DNA of 9,396 nt from Opitutia bacterium UBA7397 (GTDB lineage: Bacteria > Verrucomicrobiota > Verrucomicrobiia > Opitutales > UBA953). Shown here in pieces: positions 1 to 5,597 of this stretch. Below the pieces are notes generated by a model. It worked only from the letters and a program-made list of their open reading frames with translations. It did no database searches and had not been told where the DNA came from. The stretch spans positions 11,479 to 20,874 of the forward strand of contig DKND01000079.1 in NCBI GenBank assembly GCA_002470605.1. Reading direction: 5' to 3'. Made by a program: the position numbers and the translations under genes. Numbering within the stretch: the stretch's first letter is position 1; each line of letters starts with the position of its first letter.

Positions 1-83
1 AAGGGACGTAGGTTAAGCCGGACCTGTCTAGTAACTAAAATAAGAGAAGCCTCGGACCGAACTCAACCACCAACCGAAGCCGC

Positions 84-530
84 TCAGAGGGCCTTTTTTC
101 GGGCCGGGCGTCCTTCGTCGACTTCGATGTAATCGAACATCGTCTCAATTCCTGCCTCCCCGGTAAGTCCGTTCTCCTTCAGCCGGCGGACGAGTACCTC
201 ATTCGCTTCATCGCGCCAGCCGCGCTTCGTCATGAAGCCGTTCCAGATTTCGATGTCATTAGGCGTAAGCTTTCGGCCTCTGGCCTCGGCCCAGACGCAG
301 ACTTGCTCATCCGACACCTCGGGCTGACCGAGCACCCATGCACGCAACTCGTCGTACTTAATCCCTAAATATTGGCAGCATCGGTCATCGAAAGCTTTGC
401 CGAGATTATTAACGAAATCCGCGTGCAATTGACCACGGGCATGCAGGCGCAGCTTGTCGACCAAGCGAGGTAGGTAAACCATACCGCGAACGGTTTCATA
501 AGGGCCACGGAGTCCAGGAACAATCGGCAT
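84..530 (-). CDS. DUF5069 domain protein (function unknown)
   Basis: About 148 aa if translation starts at the ATG at 530 (MPIVPGLRGPYE). The open frame extends back to 632, but those 34 extra residues are basic, low in structure and unlike the family, so the internal start is preferred. The body carries the features I associate with DUF5069: a P-x-L-R-x-P opening, 'MVYLPRLVDKLRLHARGQL', then 'NLGKAFDDRCCQYLGI' with a Cys-Cys pair, and 'IEIWNGFMTKRGWRDE' near the C-terminus. Length fits the family's small single domain. No signal peptide or membrane segment is visible, so it is probably cytoplasmic. The family has no established biochemical role and I do not assign one. It is transcribed away from the SGNH pair, so the two units have separate promoters in the 531-646 gap. 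No good Shine-Dalgarno precedes the start. No clear terminator is visible between its stop and the window edge. Confidence 0.8.
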   Translation of the reverse strand: MPIVPGLRGPYETVRGMVYLPRLVDKLRLHARGQLHADFVNNLGKAFDDRCCQYLGIKYDELRAWVLGQPEVSDEQVCVWAEARGRKLTPNDIEIWNGFMTKRGWRDEANEVLVRRLKENGLTGEAGIETMFDYIEVDEGRPARKKAL

Positions 531-591
531 GCCTGAGAAAGAAAGCTGACCGAGGGCGGTTGGCAAGAGGACAGGCGGACGATGTGTCCGC

Positions 592-620
592 TTGCCCTCC
601 CTCGATCGTGCTCCATTAAT
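592..620 (+). promoter_or_regulatory. candidate sigma70-type promoter for the SGNH pair
   Basis: TTGCCC at 592-597 and ATTAAT at 615-620 are separated by 17 bases, each matching four of six consensus positions. The start of transcription would fall near 627, about 20 bases before the ATG at 647. It is the only reasonable -35/-10 pair I see in the 531-646 divergent gap. A 6-bp stem (GCGGAC at 575-580, GTCCGC at 586-591) lies just upstream and could be an operator-like dyad, but nothing confirms it. Confidence 0.35.
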
Positions 621-646
621 TTTGCACCCCACCCCACTGCCCTGCC

Positions 647-1363
647 ATGCGCCCTATCTTCTGGCTCGTTCTTCTTTGCACCGTCGTTGGTCATGCCGCC
701 AAGGACGCGCCCGCGACCAGCGCCGCGAGCGATAGCCCGACCCGCTTCGACAAAGACATCTTGGCCTTTGAGGCCCTGGACAAAGCCAATCCTCCTCCGC
801 AACACGGGCTCCTACTGACGGGCGCGAGCACCTTCCGCCGCTGGACCGACGCCTTAGAAGTCTTCAAGGCCTACCCAGCAATCAACCGCGGCTTTGGCAG
901 TTCAAAGACCACCGACGTCCTTCATTACATGGATCGGATCACCCTACCCTATCACCCCCGGGTCATCGCTTACCACTGCGGTAGCAACGATTTGAATTAT
1001 GACAAAGCCACGGCGGCCGAGGTGGCCGGACGCGTCCGCACCTACTGGAGCCGAGTCCGAGCCGAAAACCCTGACTGCGTGATGATTTTACTTTCGATCA
1101 CGCGAGCGCCGTCACGGCGAGCCTTCTGGGAGGAGATGAAAAAGACGGATGCCGAATTCCAGAAAATCGCCCAGACGGAAAAAGGCGTCACCTTCCTGGA
1201 TATCAACCCGGCTCTCAATCTGCCCGACGGTGAACCCCGCGAAGGCGCCTACGTCAAAGACAACCTACACCCGAGCGAACAAGGCTACAAGGCCATCGCA
1301 AAATTGCTGCTACCCGCCGTCGCTCAGGCCTGGCAACAGACCGCTTCGGCTTTCTCCAAATAA
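647..1363 (+). CDS. secreted SGNH/GDSL-family hydrolase (tandem copy 1)
   Basis: 238 aa. Residues 1-18 form a signal peptide (hydrophobic FWLVLLCTVV core, A-A near the cut), so the enzyme is exported. The SGNH blocks are in order: block I 'TGASTFRRW' with nucleophile Ser61 (GAS instead of the classical GDS), block II 'NRGFG' (Gly82/Gly84), block III 'CGSNDLNY' with Asn114, and block V 'KDNLHPSEQGY' with Asp205 and His208. All catalytic positions are present, so an active ester hydrolase (lipase, acetyl- or other carbohydrate esterase) is expected; the substrate cannot be read from sequence. The next gene is a paralogue of the same length with identical spacing of Ser, Gly and Asn. The 10-base gap to it implies co-transcription. 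No Shine-Dalgarno precedes the ATG. This start is preferred because it gives the complete signal peptide. Confidence 0.88.
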   Translation: MRPIFWLVLLCTVVGHAAKDAPATSAASDSPTRFDKDILAFEALDKANPPPQHGLLLTGASTFRRWTDALEVFKAYPAINRGFGSSKTTDVLHYMDRITLPYHPRVIAYHCGSNDLNYDKATAAEVAGRVRTYWSRVRAENPDCVMILLSITRAPSRRAFWEEMKKTDAEFQKIAQTEKGVTFLDINPALNLPDGEPREGAYVKDNLHPSEQGYKAIAKLLLPAVAQAWQQTASAFSK

Positions 1364-1373
1364 CCCCTACGCC

Positions 1374-2090
1374 ATGCGACCCTCTCTCTGGCTCTCCTGC
1401 TTATTCGCCCTCACTGCGCTCGCGGCTGACGCGACCAAACCGCATATCCCGCTCGCCCAGCAACCGCTGCGCATGGCCAAGGATATCGCCGCCTTCGAAG
1501 CAGCCGATAAGGCTAATCCTCCGCCGCAGCATGCCCTCCTCTTCTCCGGCGCCAGCACCCTGCGCATGTGGAAGAACGTCGCCGAGGAGATGAAACCTTA
1601 CCCGGTAATCAACCGCGGCTTCGGCGGTTCGTATACCACCGAAGTTCTCGGCTACATGGATCGCATCACGCTGCCGTATCACCCGCGGGTTGTCGTCTTC
1701 CAATGCGGCGGCAACGACGTGAACGCTGGCGATGAGCCGGCCGCACCTATCGCTCGCATCCGAGAATACCTTGCACGTGTCCGCAAAGAGAATCCCGATT
1801 GCGCCTTCGTCTTCATCGCCACCACCCGCGCTCCTTCCCGCAAGGCCAAGTGGGATCTCTTGGACGACTATAACCGTCAGCTCGAGAAATTATGTCGGGA
1901 AGAAAAGAACCTTTGGTATGTGGACATCAATCCGGCCCTCAATCTGCCTAACGGCGAAGGCAAGCCTGGGCACTACCTAAAGGACAATCTTCATCCCGAT
2001 GTCGACGGCTATAAAGCCATCGCCGGAGTGCTGAAACCTGCCGTCGACGCCGCCTGGAAGGCGACGGAAGCAGCCTATACCGGTAAATAA
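1374..2090 (+). CDS. secreted SGNH/GDSL-family hydrolase (tandem copy 2)
   Basis: 238 aa from the ATG at 1374. The frame is open back to 1149, but that part overlaps copy 1 in another frame and is not hydrolase-like. The signal peptide 'MRPSLWLSCLFALTALAA' echoes the MRP start of copy 1. Blocks: 'SGASTLRMW' (Ser61), 'NRGFGGS' (Gly82/84), 'CGGNDVNAG' (Asn114), 'KDNLHPDVDGY' (Asp204, His207). Runs such as YMDRITLPYHPRV, KANPPPQH and DINPALNLP are identical to copy 1, so this is a tandem duplication. It has diverged mainly around residues 116-200, which suggests different substrates or a shifted specificity. Export to the periplasm or outside is expected. The pair plus the nearby CE15-like esterase suggests de-esterification of polysaccharides, an inference from neighbourhood only. 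A palindromic repeat begins 14 bases after its stop and may end or protect the transcript. Confidence 0.88.
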   Translation: MRPSLWLSCLFALTALAADATKPHIPLAQQPLRMAKDIAAFEAADKANPPPQHALLFSGASTLRMWKNVAEEMKPYPVINRGFGGSYTTEVLGYMDRITLPYHPRVVVFQCGGNDVNAGDEPAAPIARIREYLARVRKENPDCAFVFIATTRAPSRKAKWDLLDDYNRQLEKLCREEKNLWYVDINPALNLPNGEGKPGHYLKDNLHPDVDGYKAIAGVLKPAVDAAWKATEAAYTGK

Positions 2091-2103
2091 GGGGGCAGCG
2101 CCT

Positions 2104-2156
2104 GGGTAGGGTTGAGCGCCCTCGCTAAACCGCGGCTGACCAAGGGTGGTCAGCCC
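2104..2156 (+). repeat. 53-bp double-hairpin repeat, copy R1
   Basis: Two hairpins lie side by side. The first is near GGTTGAGCG/CGCTAAACC around a CCCT loop; the second is GGCTGACCA/TGGTCAGCC around AGGG. The outer end is GGGTAGGG. The reverse complement recurs at 3704-3756 with a single mismatch in 53 bases, on the other side of the MFS gene. Near-identity of a non-coding 53-mer is far beyond chance, so this is a dispersed element. It follows the SGNH copy 2 stop by 14 bases and could act as a transcript end, though there is no T-run. Confidence 0.85.
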
Positions 2157-2249
2157 TTCCTAATCGAGGCAGGTCGGCCTAAGACGGAATTTTTACCCAT
2201 ACTCCATCCTCGATACTCGCCCATGAGTCGTTGATGCTCTGGCCGCTCG

Positions 2250-3512
2250 ATGCACGAACCTTCCGTCACTTCTAACGCCTCCGAGCGTTTCCCGAACGGT
2301 CCTTTCGTCCGCTACATGTTGGGCGAAGGGATTTCGATGACCGGCACTTGGATGCAAGGAATGGCCCTCGGCTGGGTGATGACCGAAGTCGTGGCCCGTG
2401 AAGGCCTTGGCCGCTGGGAAGGCTTGCTCCAAGCCGCCCCGCATCTGGCCAGCGGGGTCGTCATGCTGTTGCTCTTTCGTATCGGGGGCTCCTATGCCGA
2501 TCGCTACGACAAGCGGCGCATCCTTCAAATCTGCCAACTCGCCCAAATCCTCTTTGCCCTAGGCATCGGCATCCTTGTCGCCCACGGTACGCTCCAAGCC
2601 TGGCATATTATCTTAGCCGCAGCCCTTCTCGGTGTATCCAGTTCTTATGAGATGCCGGCGGCGGCGGCCATCGTCCCTGAACTCGTCGCCAAAGAGCACG
2701 TGGGCAAAGCCATCGCGGTCGACCGGGCCGTCTTTCATGCGACCCGACTGGTCGGGCCCGCTGCCGCGGGTTACCTCGTTGGCCGCTACGGCGCCGAATG
2801 GGCGTTCTACCTGAACGCCGCCTCTTTCGTCGCCCTGATGATCGCGCTGGCCACCTTGCCTAGACGTCCGCAAGGCACGGCGGAAGAAGAAGAAAAGCGC
2901 CAAGGTGGCGCGGGTGAAGGCTTCCGACACGTCCGCCAAGATCCGCCAAGCCTAGCCATGGTAGCGTTGCTCGCCACCAACACGCTCTTTGTTTTCCCGG
3001 TCATCATCGTGCTGCTGCCGATTTACGCCAAGCACGACCTCGGTGCGAACGCCCAAGAAATGGGCTTACTCATGTTGTGCTCCGGAGCCGGCTCGGTTCT
3101 CGGCTCCCTTCTGATTATGGCTTTGCCACGGCATCTTCGTCGACTCGCCATCACCCTGGGCATGGTCATCGCGTGCGGCGCCCTGGTCAGCCTCAGTCAG
3201 GCGCATCAACAGATTTGGGCCGGCCTCTCCTTGTTCTCGTTGGCCGTGGGCGTCTCGACGTTGGTCGGACTGGCCAACACCATCGTGCAGGAACGTTCGC
3301 CCGCCGAAATCCGCGGACGCGTCTCTGCCGTCACCGGCCTTAGCTTCTTCGGCTTCCTGCCTTTCGCCGCGATCATCATGGGCTGGATGACGGATTTGTT
3401 CAAACTTCGGAACGTCCTGCTCGGCTCCGCGATCTGCTATGCAGTCATCGGGCTCATCGTCTTGCTCACCGTCGGAAGCAAGGTGACCGGAGAGCAGGAG
3501 AAGGGGGCTTAA
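2250..3512 (+). CDS. MFS transporter, MFS_3 (EntS-like) exporter family
   Basis: 420 aa polytopic membrane protein, the usual size of a 12-helix major facilitator. Helix 1 is around residues 20-45. The cytoplasmic loop after helix 2 has the motif-A-like 'GGSYADRYDKRR' (about residues 78-89), which places the frame firmly in MFS. A charged central loop 'EEEEKRQGG' (about 213-221) separates the two six-helix halves. 'QERSPAEIRGRVSA' in the second half is typical of the MFS_3 subgroup, which includes the enterobactin exporter EntS and many drug or metabolite exporters. The cargo is unknown; no siderophore biosynthesis genes are in the window. It probably works by proton antiport in the inner membrane. 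It is flanked on both sides by inverted palindromic repeats, one starting 5 bases after the stop. The ATG at 2250 has no Shine-Dalgarno; an ATG at 2223 is followed directly by TGA. Confidence 0.85.
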   Translation: MHEPSVTSNASERFPNGPFVRYMLGEGISMTGTWMQGMALGWVMTEVVAREGLGRWEGLLQAAPHLASGVVMLLLFRIGGSYADRYDKRRILQICQLAQILFALGIGILVAHGTLQAWHIILAAALLGVSSSYEMPAAAAIVPELVAKEHVGKAIAVDRAVFHATRLVGPAAAGYLVGRYGAEWAFYLNAASFVALMIALATLPRRPQGTAEEEEKRQGGAGEGFRHVRQDPPSLAMVALLATNTLFVFPVIIVLLPIYAKHDLGANAQEMGLLMLCSGAGSVLGSLLIMALPRHLRRLAITLGMVIACGALVSLSQAHQQIWAGLSLFSLAVGVSTLVGLANTIVQERSPAEIRGRVSAVTGLSFFGFLPFAAIIMGWMTDLFKLRNVLLGSAICYAVIGLIVLLTVGSKVTGEQEKGA

Positions 3513-3516
3513 AACT

Positions 3517-3622
3517 CCGTTCGCCGAATGGTGAACGCAAGGTAGGGGCGAGGCTACGCCGCGCCCTTGGACGCCGGGCATGACGTAGTCCTGCCCCTAC
3601 CCACGGCCACCGTACGGCGGCC
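3517..3622 (+). repeat. about 106-bp composite palindromic repeat, copy A
   Basis: Three palindromes in series: a small stem GTTCgCC/GGtGAAC (about 3519-3536); a long imperfect hairpin ending in GGTAGGGGC (3541-3549) and GCCCCTACC (3593-3601); and a near-perfect GC-rich dyad at 3605-3622 (GGCC...GGCC). The reverse complement recurs at 5333-5438 with about 10 mismatches in 106. It starts 5 bases after the MFS stop codon, so it is likely transcribed as that gene's 3' untranslated region. Confidence 0.85.
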
Positions 3623-3632
3623 AGATACGACT

Positions 3633-3659
3633 AAGGCAGCACGCGGTGCTGCCCCTACC
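3633..3659 (+). repeat. short hairpin repeat, copy C1
   Basis: GGCAGCAC-GCG-GTGCTGCC forms a perfect 8-bp stem and is followed by CCTACC, the same outer word as the other repeats. A diverged direct copy lies at 3766-3792 with about 4 differences in 27. Confidence 0.7.
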
Positions 3660-3663
3660 AATC

Positions 3664-3713
3664 ATCCGGTCTCCGGTTCCCCTTTGAGTTCTGGATCGAG
3701 GTAGGGCTGACCA
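3664..3713 (+). repeat. 50-bp dispersed repeat, copy B
   Basis: Begins ATCCGGTCTCCGGT and ends GGTAGGGCTGACCA. The reverse complement recurs at 5451-5500 with about 5 differences in 50. Its last ten bases overlap element R1', so B looks like a fragment or unit joined to the double hairpin. Confidence 0.75.
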
Positions 3714-3756
3714 CCCTTGGTCAGCCGCGGTTGAGCGAGGGCGCTCAACCCTACCC
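3704..3756 (-). repeat. 53-bp double-hairpin repeat, inverted copy R1'
   Basis: Reverse complement of 2104-2156 with one mismatch. In this copy both hairpin stems are perfect: GGCTGACCA/TGGTCAGCC and GGTTGAGCG/CGCTCAACC. The mismatch in the other copy (A for C) breaks one pair of its stem. Together the two copies bracket the MFS gene and repeat A. Confidence 0.85.
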
Positions 3757-3765
3757 TATACAGTT

Positions 3766-3792
3766 AAGGCAACACGCGGCACTTCCCCTACC
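3766..3792 (+). repeat. short hairpin repeat, degenerate copy C2
   Basis: Diverged direct copy of 3633-3659. It keeps the CACGCGG core and the CCCCTACC end but has lost most of the stem pairing. Confidence 0.55.
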
Positions 3793-3823
3793 TCTGTCCT
3801 TGCGAGCTAAGCTCGCCCAAAAG

Positions 3824-3898
3824 TGGTGCTCCCGTTGGGAGTCGAACCCAAATCGCCGGCTTCGGAGGCCAGCATTCTATCCATTGAAATACGAGAGC
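3824..3898 (-). tRNA. tRNA-Arg (anticodon CCG)
   Basis: A 75-nt cloverleaf reads on the minus strand. The acceptor stem GCTCTCG pairs with CGGGAGC (one G-U). The D arm contains TTC...GAA around AATGGATA. The anticodon stem CTGGC/GCCGG (one G-U) holds the loop CTCCGAA with anticodon CCG at 3863-3865, reading the arginine codon CGG. The variable loop is CGAT. The T arm is TTGGG-TTCGACT-CCCAA. The discriminator is A and the 3' CCA is encoded (3824-3826). CGG codons are expected to be used in a GC-rich genome, so this is an ordinary tRNA. It lies 69 bases downstream of the esterase stop in the same direction. No duplicated 3' tRNA end (attachment site) is visible in the window. Confidence 0.96.
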
Positions 3899-3907
3899 GT
3901 GAAGCAG

Positions 3908-3937
3908 GTAAAATCCCGTGAATTGATATTTAGTCAA
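3908..3937 (-). promoter_or_regulatory. candidate promoter of tRNA-Arg
   Basis: On the minus strand TTGACT (3932-3937) is followed after 18 bases by TTTTAC (3908-3913), 9 bases before the mature tRNA 5' end. The -35 matches five of six consensus bases; the -10 is weak (three of six). The A/T-rich spacer stands out in this GC-rich window, and the position is right for a tRNA with a very short leader. Confidence 0.45.
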
Positions 3938-3949
3938 TCCTTCCCGAAT

Positions 3950-3963
3950 GGCCCCGCGGGGCC
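3950..3963 (-). terminator. GC-only palindrome after the esterase stop
   Basis: GGCCCCGCGGGGCC is a perfect 14-base palindrome beginning 4 bases past the esterase TAA. It can form a short, very stable hairpin. On the minus strand no T-run follows, so it is a weak candidate as an intrinsic terminator. On the plus strand it is followed by a T-rich stretch (GTCTTTATTTCTT), but that is the wrong direction for any neighbouring gene end. Confidence 0.3.
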
Positions 3964-3967
3964 GTCT

Positions 3968-5242
3968 TTATTTCTTCGGCAAAACCCGGTCAGCGAAATT
4001 GAGGTAGTTTTGCCAGTCTTCCGCATTGATATCATGCTTACCCGGACGCACGTGGTAGCCGATGGTCTGCCCGATAGGTTGGCTGATTTTAGGATATTCC
4101 TTCGTCCCCAAGCCCGGCAGGCCCAAGACATGGTAGACGGGATCGGCATGCACGGCTCCTAGAAATTCACCGAGCGGATCAGCCCACAGGTCTTCGGCGG
4201 CACTGGCGACGTAAAGCGGACGCGGCGCCACGAGCGCCAACAAATAATGCTGATCGAGCGGCATCAGCTCCTCTTTTTCCGAGTAGGTTTCGTAGCGCGC
4301 CGTGAACCAATACGGAAACCCTTTGCCTTTATAGTGCCCGGAGATGACGCCGACGGTCTCGCCAAAAATCCGCTTGCCGAGAGCGGCGCCGCCGCAACCG
4401 GAATCATTGGAAATAACCAAAGCGAAACGGGCATCCTGCGCGCCCGCCCAGAGAGAAGCTTTACCCAAACGCGAATGTCCGATGACGGCGACACGCTTCG
4501 CATCGACCAAGGGATTTTCCTCCAACGCATCGAGCGTGCGCGAGAGCCCCCAAGCCCAAGCGCCGATGCAACCCCATTGACCGTCGGCCCATTGCGTCTG
4601 CGCGCCCTGCGGCGAGAGCGCCGCCCGATACGATTCCTTCCAGCCTTCTGGATGGTCGGGTTCGAAATCTCCGTCATAGACCGTCGCCATACCATAACCC
4701 CGGGCGATAATCATCTCCAGTTGCCAACGAGCCGCCTGAGCTCCGCGACTCGCCTCCGTGGCGCGATTGACCTTGTCGACCGTCGTCCATTGCTTGGAAA
4801 CCCAAGTCGACGGTAAGAAAACCGCAGTGTCTTCCACCGTCGTGTGATTGCCCCCGAAATTCAGACCTAAGAATACCGGAGCGGGACCCTTGATGTTATT
4901 AGGCGTATAGAGTAGCAAGTCGAAGGCCGGCCCCTTCTTACCGATAGGCCAGACTTTCCATTGCGACCGCGTGGCCTTTCCGCCCAAGGCCTGCTTATCC
5001 TCTTCCCGCACCTCAATGACACTCTCGGCTTGCGCCGCTTGGGTATTCGGCGTGCGTCCGAAAATATTATCTTCCACCAGCTTCATCACTTCCGGACGTC
5101 GGACCGTTTCCCACGTTTTCGCATCGGTGACTTTTCTGCCATCAGCGCAGATTAGCGGATCAGGGAGGACATACGGCGGTACTTTAGACTCCTCAAGGAT
5201 TGTGGCCGGAATCGCGGCCAACATGAGCAGGGGTAAGAGCAT
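3968..5242 (-). CDS. secreted CE15-like esterase (glucuronoyl esterase family)
   Basis: 424 aa from the ATG at 5242, which gives a signal peptide 'MLLPLLMLAAIPA'. The frame opens at 5290, but the 16 extra residues are polar and would bury the signal. The alpha/beta-hydrolase body carries 'GHSRLGK' (residues 255-261, nucleophile Ser257), then 'SNDSGCGGAAL' with Asp280 where fungal family members have the catalytic Glu, then 'AAEDLWADP' (Glu350/Asp351, where several bacterial CE15 enzymes place the acid), and 'GKHDINAEDW' with His403. This pattern matches bacterial CE15 proteins, which cleave the ester between lignin alcohols and 4-O-methylglucuronic acid on xylan; an Opitutus terrae member has been characterised. 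Other uronic-acid esters are possible. It stands alone between two repeat blocks and upstream of tRNA-Arg. A 20-bp-arm inverted repeat lies directly before the start. No Shine-Dalgarno is seen. Confidence 0.82.
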   Translation of the reverse strand: MLLPLLMLAAIPATILEESKVPPYVLPDPLICADGRKVTDAKTWETVRRPEVMKLVEDNIFGRTPNTQAAQAESVIEVREEDKQALGGKATRSQWKVWPIGKKGPAFDLLLYTPNNIKGPAPVFLGLNFGGNHTTVEDTAVFLPSTWVSKQWTTVDKVNRATEASRGAQAARWQLEMIIARGYGMATVYDGDFEPDHPEGWKESYRAALSPQGAQTQWADGQWGCIGAWAWGLSRTLDALEENPLVDAKRVAVIGHSRLGKASLWAGAQDARFALVISNDSGCGGAALGKRIFGETVGVISGHYKGKGFPYWFTARYETYSEKEELMPLDQHYLLALVAPRPLYVASAAEDLWADPLGEFLGAVHADPVYHVLGLPGLGTKEYPKISQPIGQTIGYHVRPGKHDINAEDWQNYLNFADRVLPKK

Positions 5243-5244
5243 GC

Positions 5245-5297
5245 CGCGACTATGCGTGATTTGGAGGCCCGTGGGAGCCAAATCACGCATTGTCGCG
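5245..5297 (-). repeat. inverted repeat at the esterase 5' end
   Basis: Arms 5245-5264 and 5278-5297 are 20 bases each with one mismatch, and the spacer is 13 bases. It lies 2 bases upstream of the preferred esterase ATG and spans the alternative ATG at 5290. In the mRNA it would be a strong hairpin in the leader and could control translation or transcript stability. As DNA it could be an operator. Confidence 0.7.
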
Positions 5298-5308
5298 AGG
5301 GGGCACGG

Positions 5309-5331
5309 GTTTCGCTGGCACGGGGCGAAAC
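5309..5331. repeat. small inverted repeat in gene-free block
   Basis: GTTTCGC (5309-5315) and GCGAAAC (5325-5331) form a 7-bp stem with a 9-base loop. It sits between the esterase leader and repeat A'. No role can be assigned. Confidence 0.4.
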
Positions 5332-5332
5332 A

Positions 5333-5438
5333 GGCCGCCGCATGGTGGCCACAGGTAGGGGCAGGACTACGTCATGCCCGACGACAAAGGGCGCGGCGTA
5401 GCCACGCCCCTACCCTGCGTTCACCATTCGGCGAACGG
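5333..5438 (-). repeat. about 106-bp composite palindromic repeat, inverted copy A'
   Basis: Reverse complement of 3517-3622 with about 10 mismatches, keeping all three palindromes and the GGTAGGGGC/GCCCCTACC ends (5354-5362 and 5406-5414). With copy A it brackets the tRNA-Arg and esterase genes as an inverted pair about 1.7 kb apart. It fills most of the gene-free stretch 5298-5616, which otherwise holds only other short repeats. Confidence 0.85.
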
Positions 5439-5450
5439 TAGCCATGCCAA

Positions 5451-5500
5451 TGGTCAGCCCTACCTTGAGACAAAACTCAAAGGGAAACCGGAGACCGGAT
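5451..5500 (-). repeat. 50-bp dispersed repeat, inverted copy B'
   Basis: Reverse complement of 3664-3713 with about 5 differences in 50. It lies outside A', whereas B lies inside A. The order is therefore not that of one simple inverted duplication of the whole block. Confidence 0.75.
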
Positions 5501-5545
5501 AGTTAGCTGGGGCACATGATCGCAGCTTAAATTCCGGTCTCCGGT
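5487..5545. repeat. 13-bp perfect inverted repeat (B-type termini)
   Basis: ACCGGAGACCGGA (5487-5499) and TCCGGTCTCCGGT (5533-5545) are exact reverse complements 33 bases apart. The second arm looks like the start of a third B-type element (CCGGTCTCCGGT, then TCCCGTTGA), so B-type units face each other here. Confidence 0.65.
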
Positions 5546-5559
5546 CTCCCGTTGAATCG

Positions 5560-5591
5560 TCCCCATGCCCACGTGTCCCCATGCCCACTTG
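5560..5591. repeat. two tandem 16-base units
   Basis: TCCCCATGCCCACGTG is followed directly by TCCCCATGCCCACTTG (15 of 16 identical). It lies between the B-type repeats and the folA 3' hairpin. Probably a slippage-type duplication. Confidence 0.6.
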
Positions 5592-5597
5592 CCCCCT

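Noticed and set aside
84..110. GGCC-A/T-run-GGCC at the DUF5069 3' end as a terminator
   Set aside because: The stem would be only four bases and lies inside the last codons.
84..632. Full 182-aa reading of the DUF5069 frame
   Set aside because: The first 34 residues do not resemble the family, and the domain opening starts at the ATG at 530.
3802..3816. GCGAGCT/AGCTCGC palindrome as the tRNA terminator
   Set aside because: It has almost no loop and no T-run on the minus strand; too weak to call.
3824..3898. tRNA-Arg as an integration site for a genomic island
   Set aside because: No second copy of the tRNA 3' end, no integrase and no phage genes are seen in the window.
3731..4162. 143-aa plus-strand open frame over the tRNA
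   Set aside because: It crosses the R1' and C2 repeats, the whole tRNA on the opposite strand and the esterase 3' end; no protein family features.
4247..4816. 189-aa plus-strand frame opposite the esterase
   Set aside because: Shadow of the CE15-like gene; the minus-strand product has clear catalytic motifs while this one has none.
2104..5591. CRISPR array
   Set aside because: Repeats are of several types, in both orientations, irregularly spaced around genes, with no constant spacer length and no cas genes.
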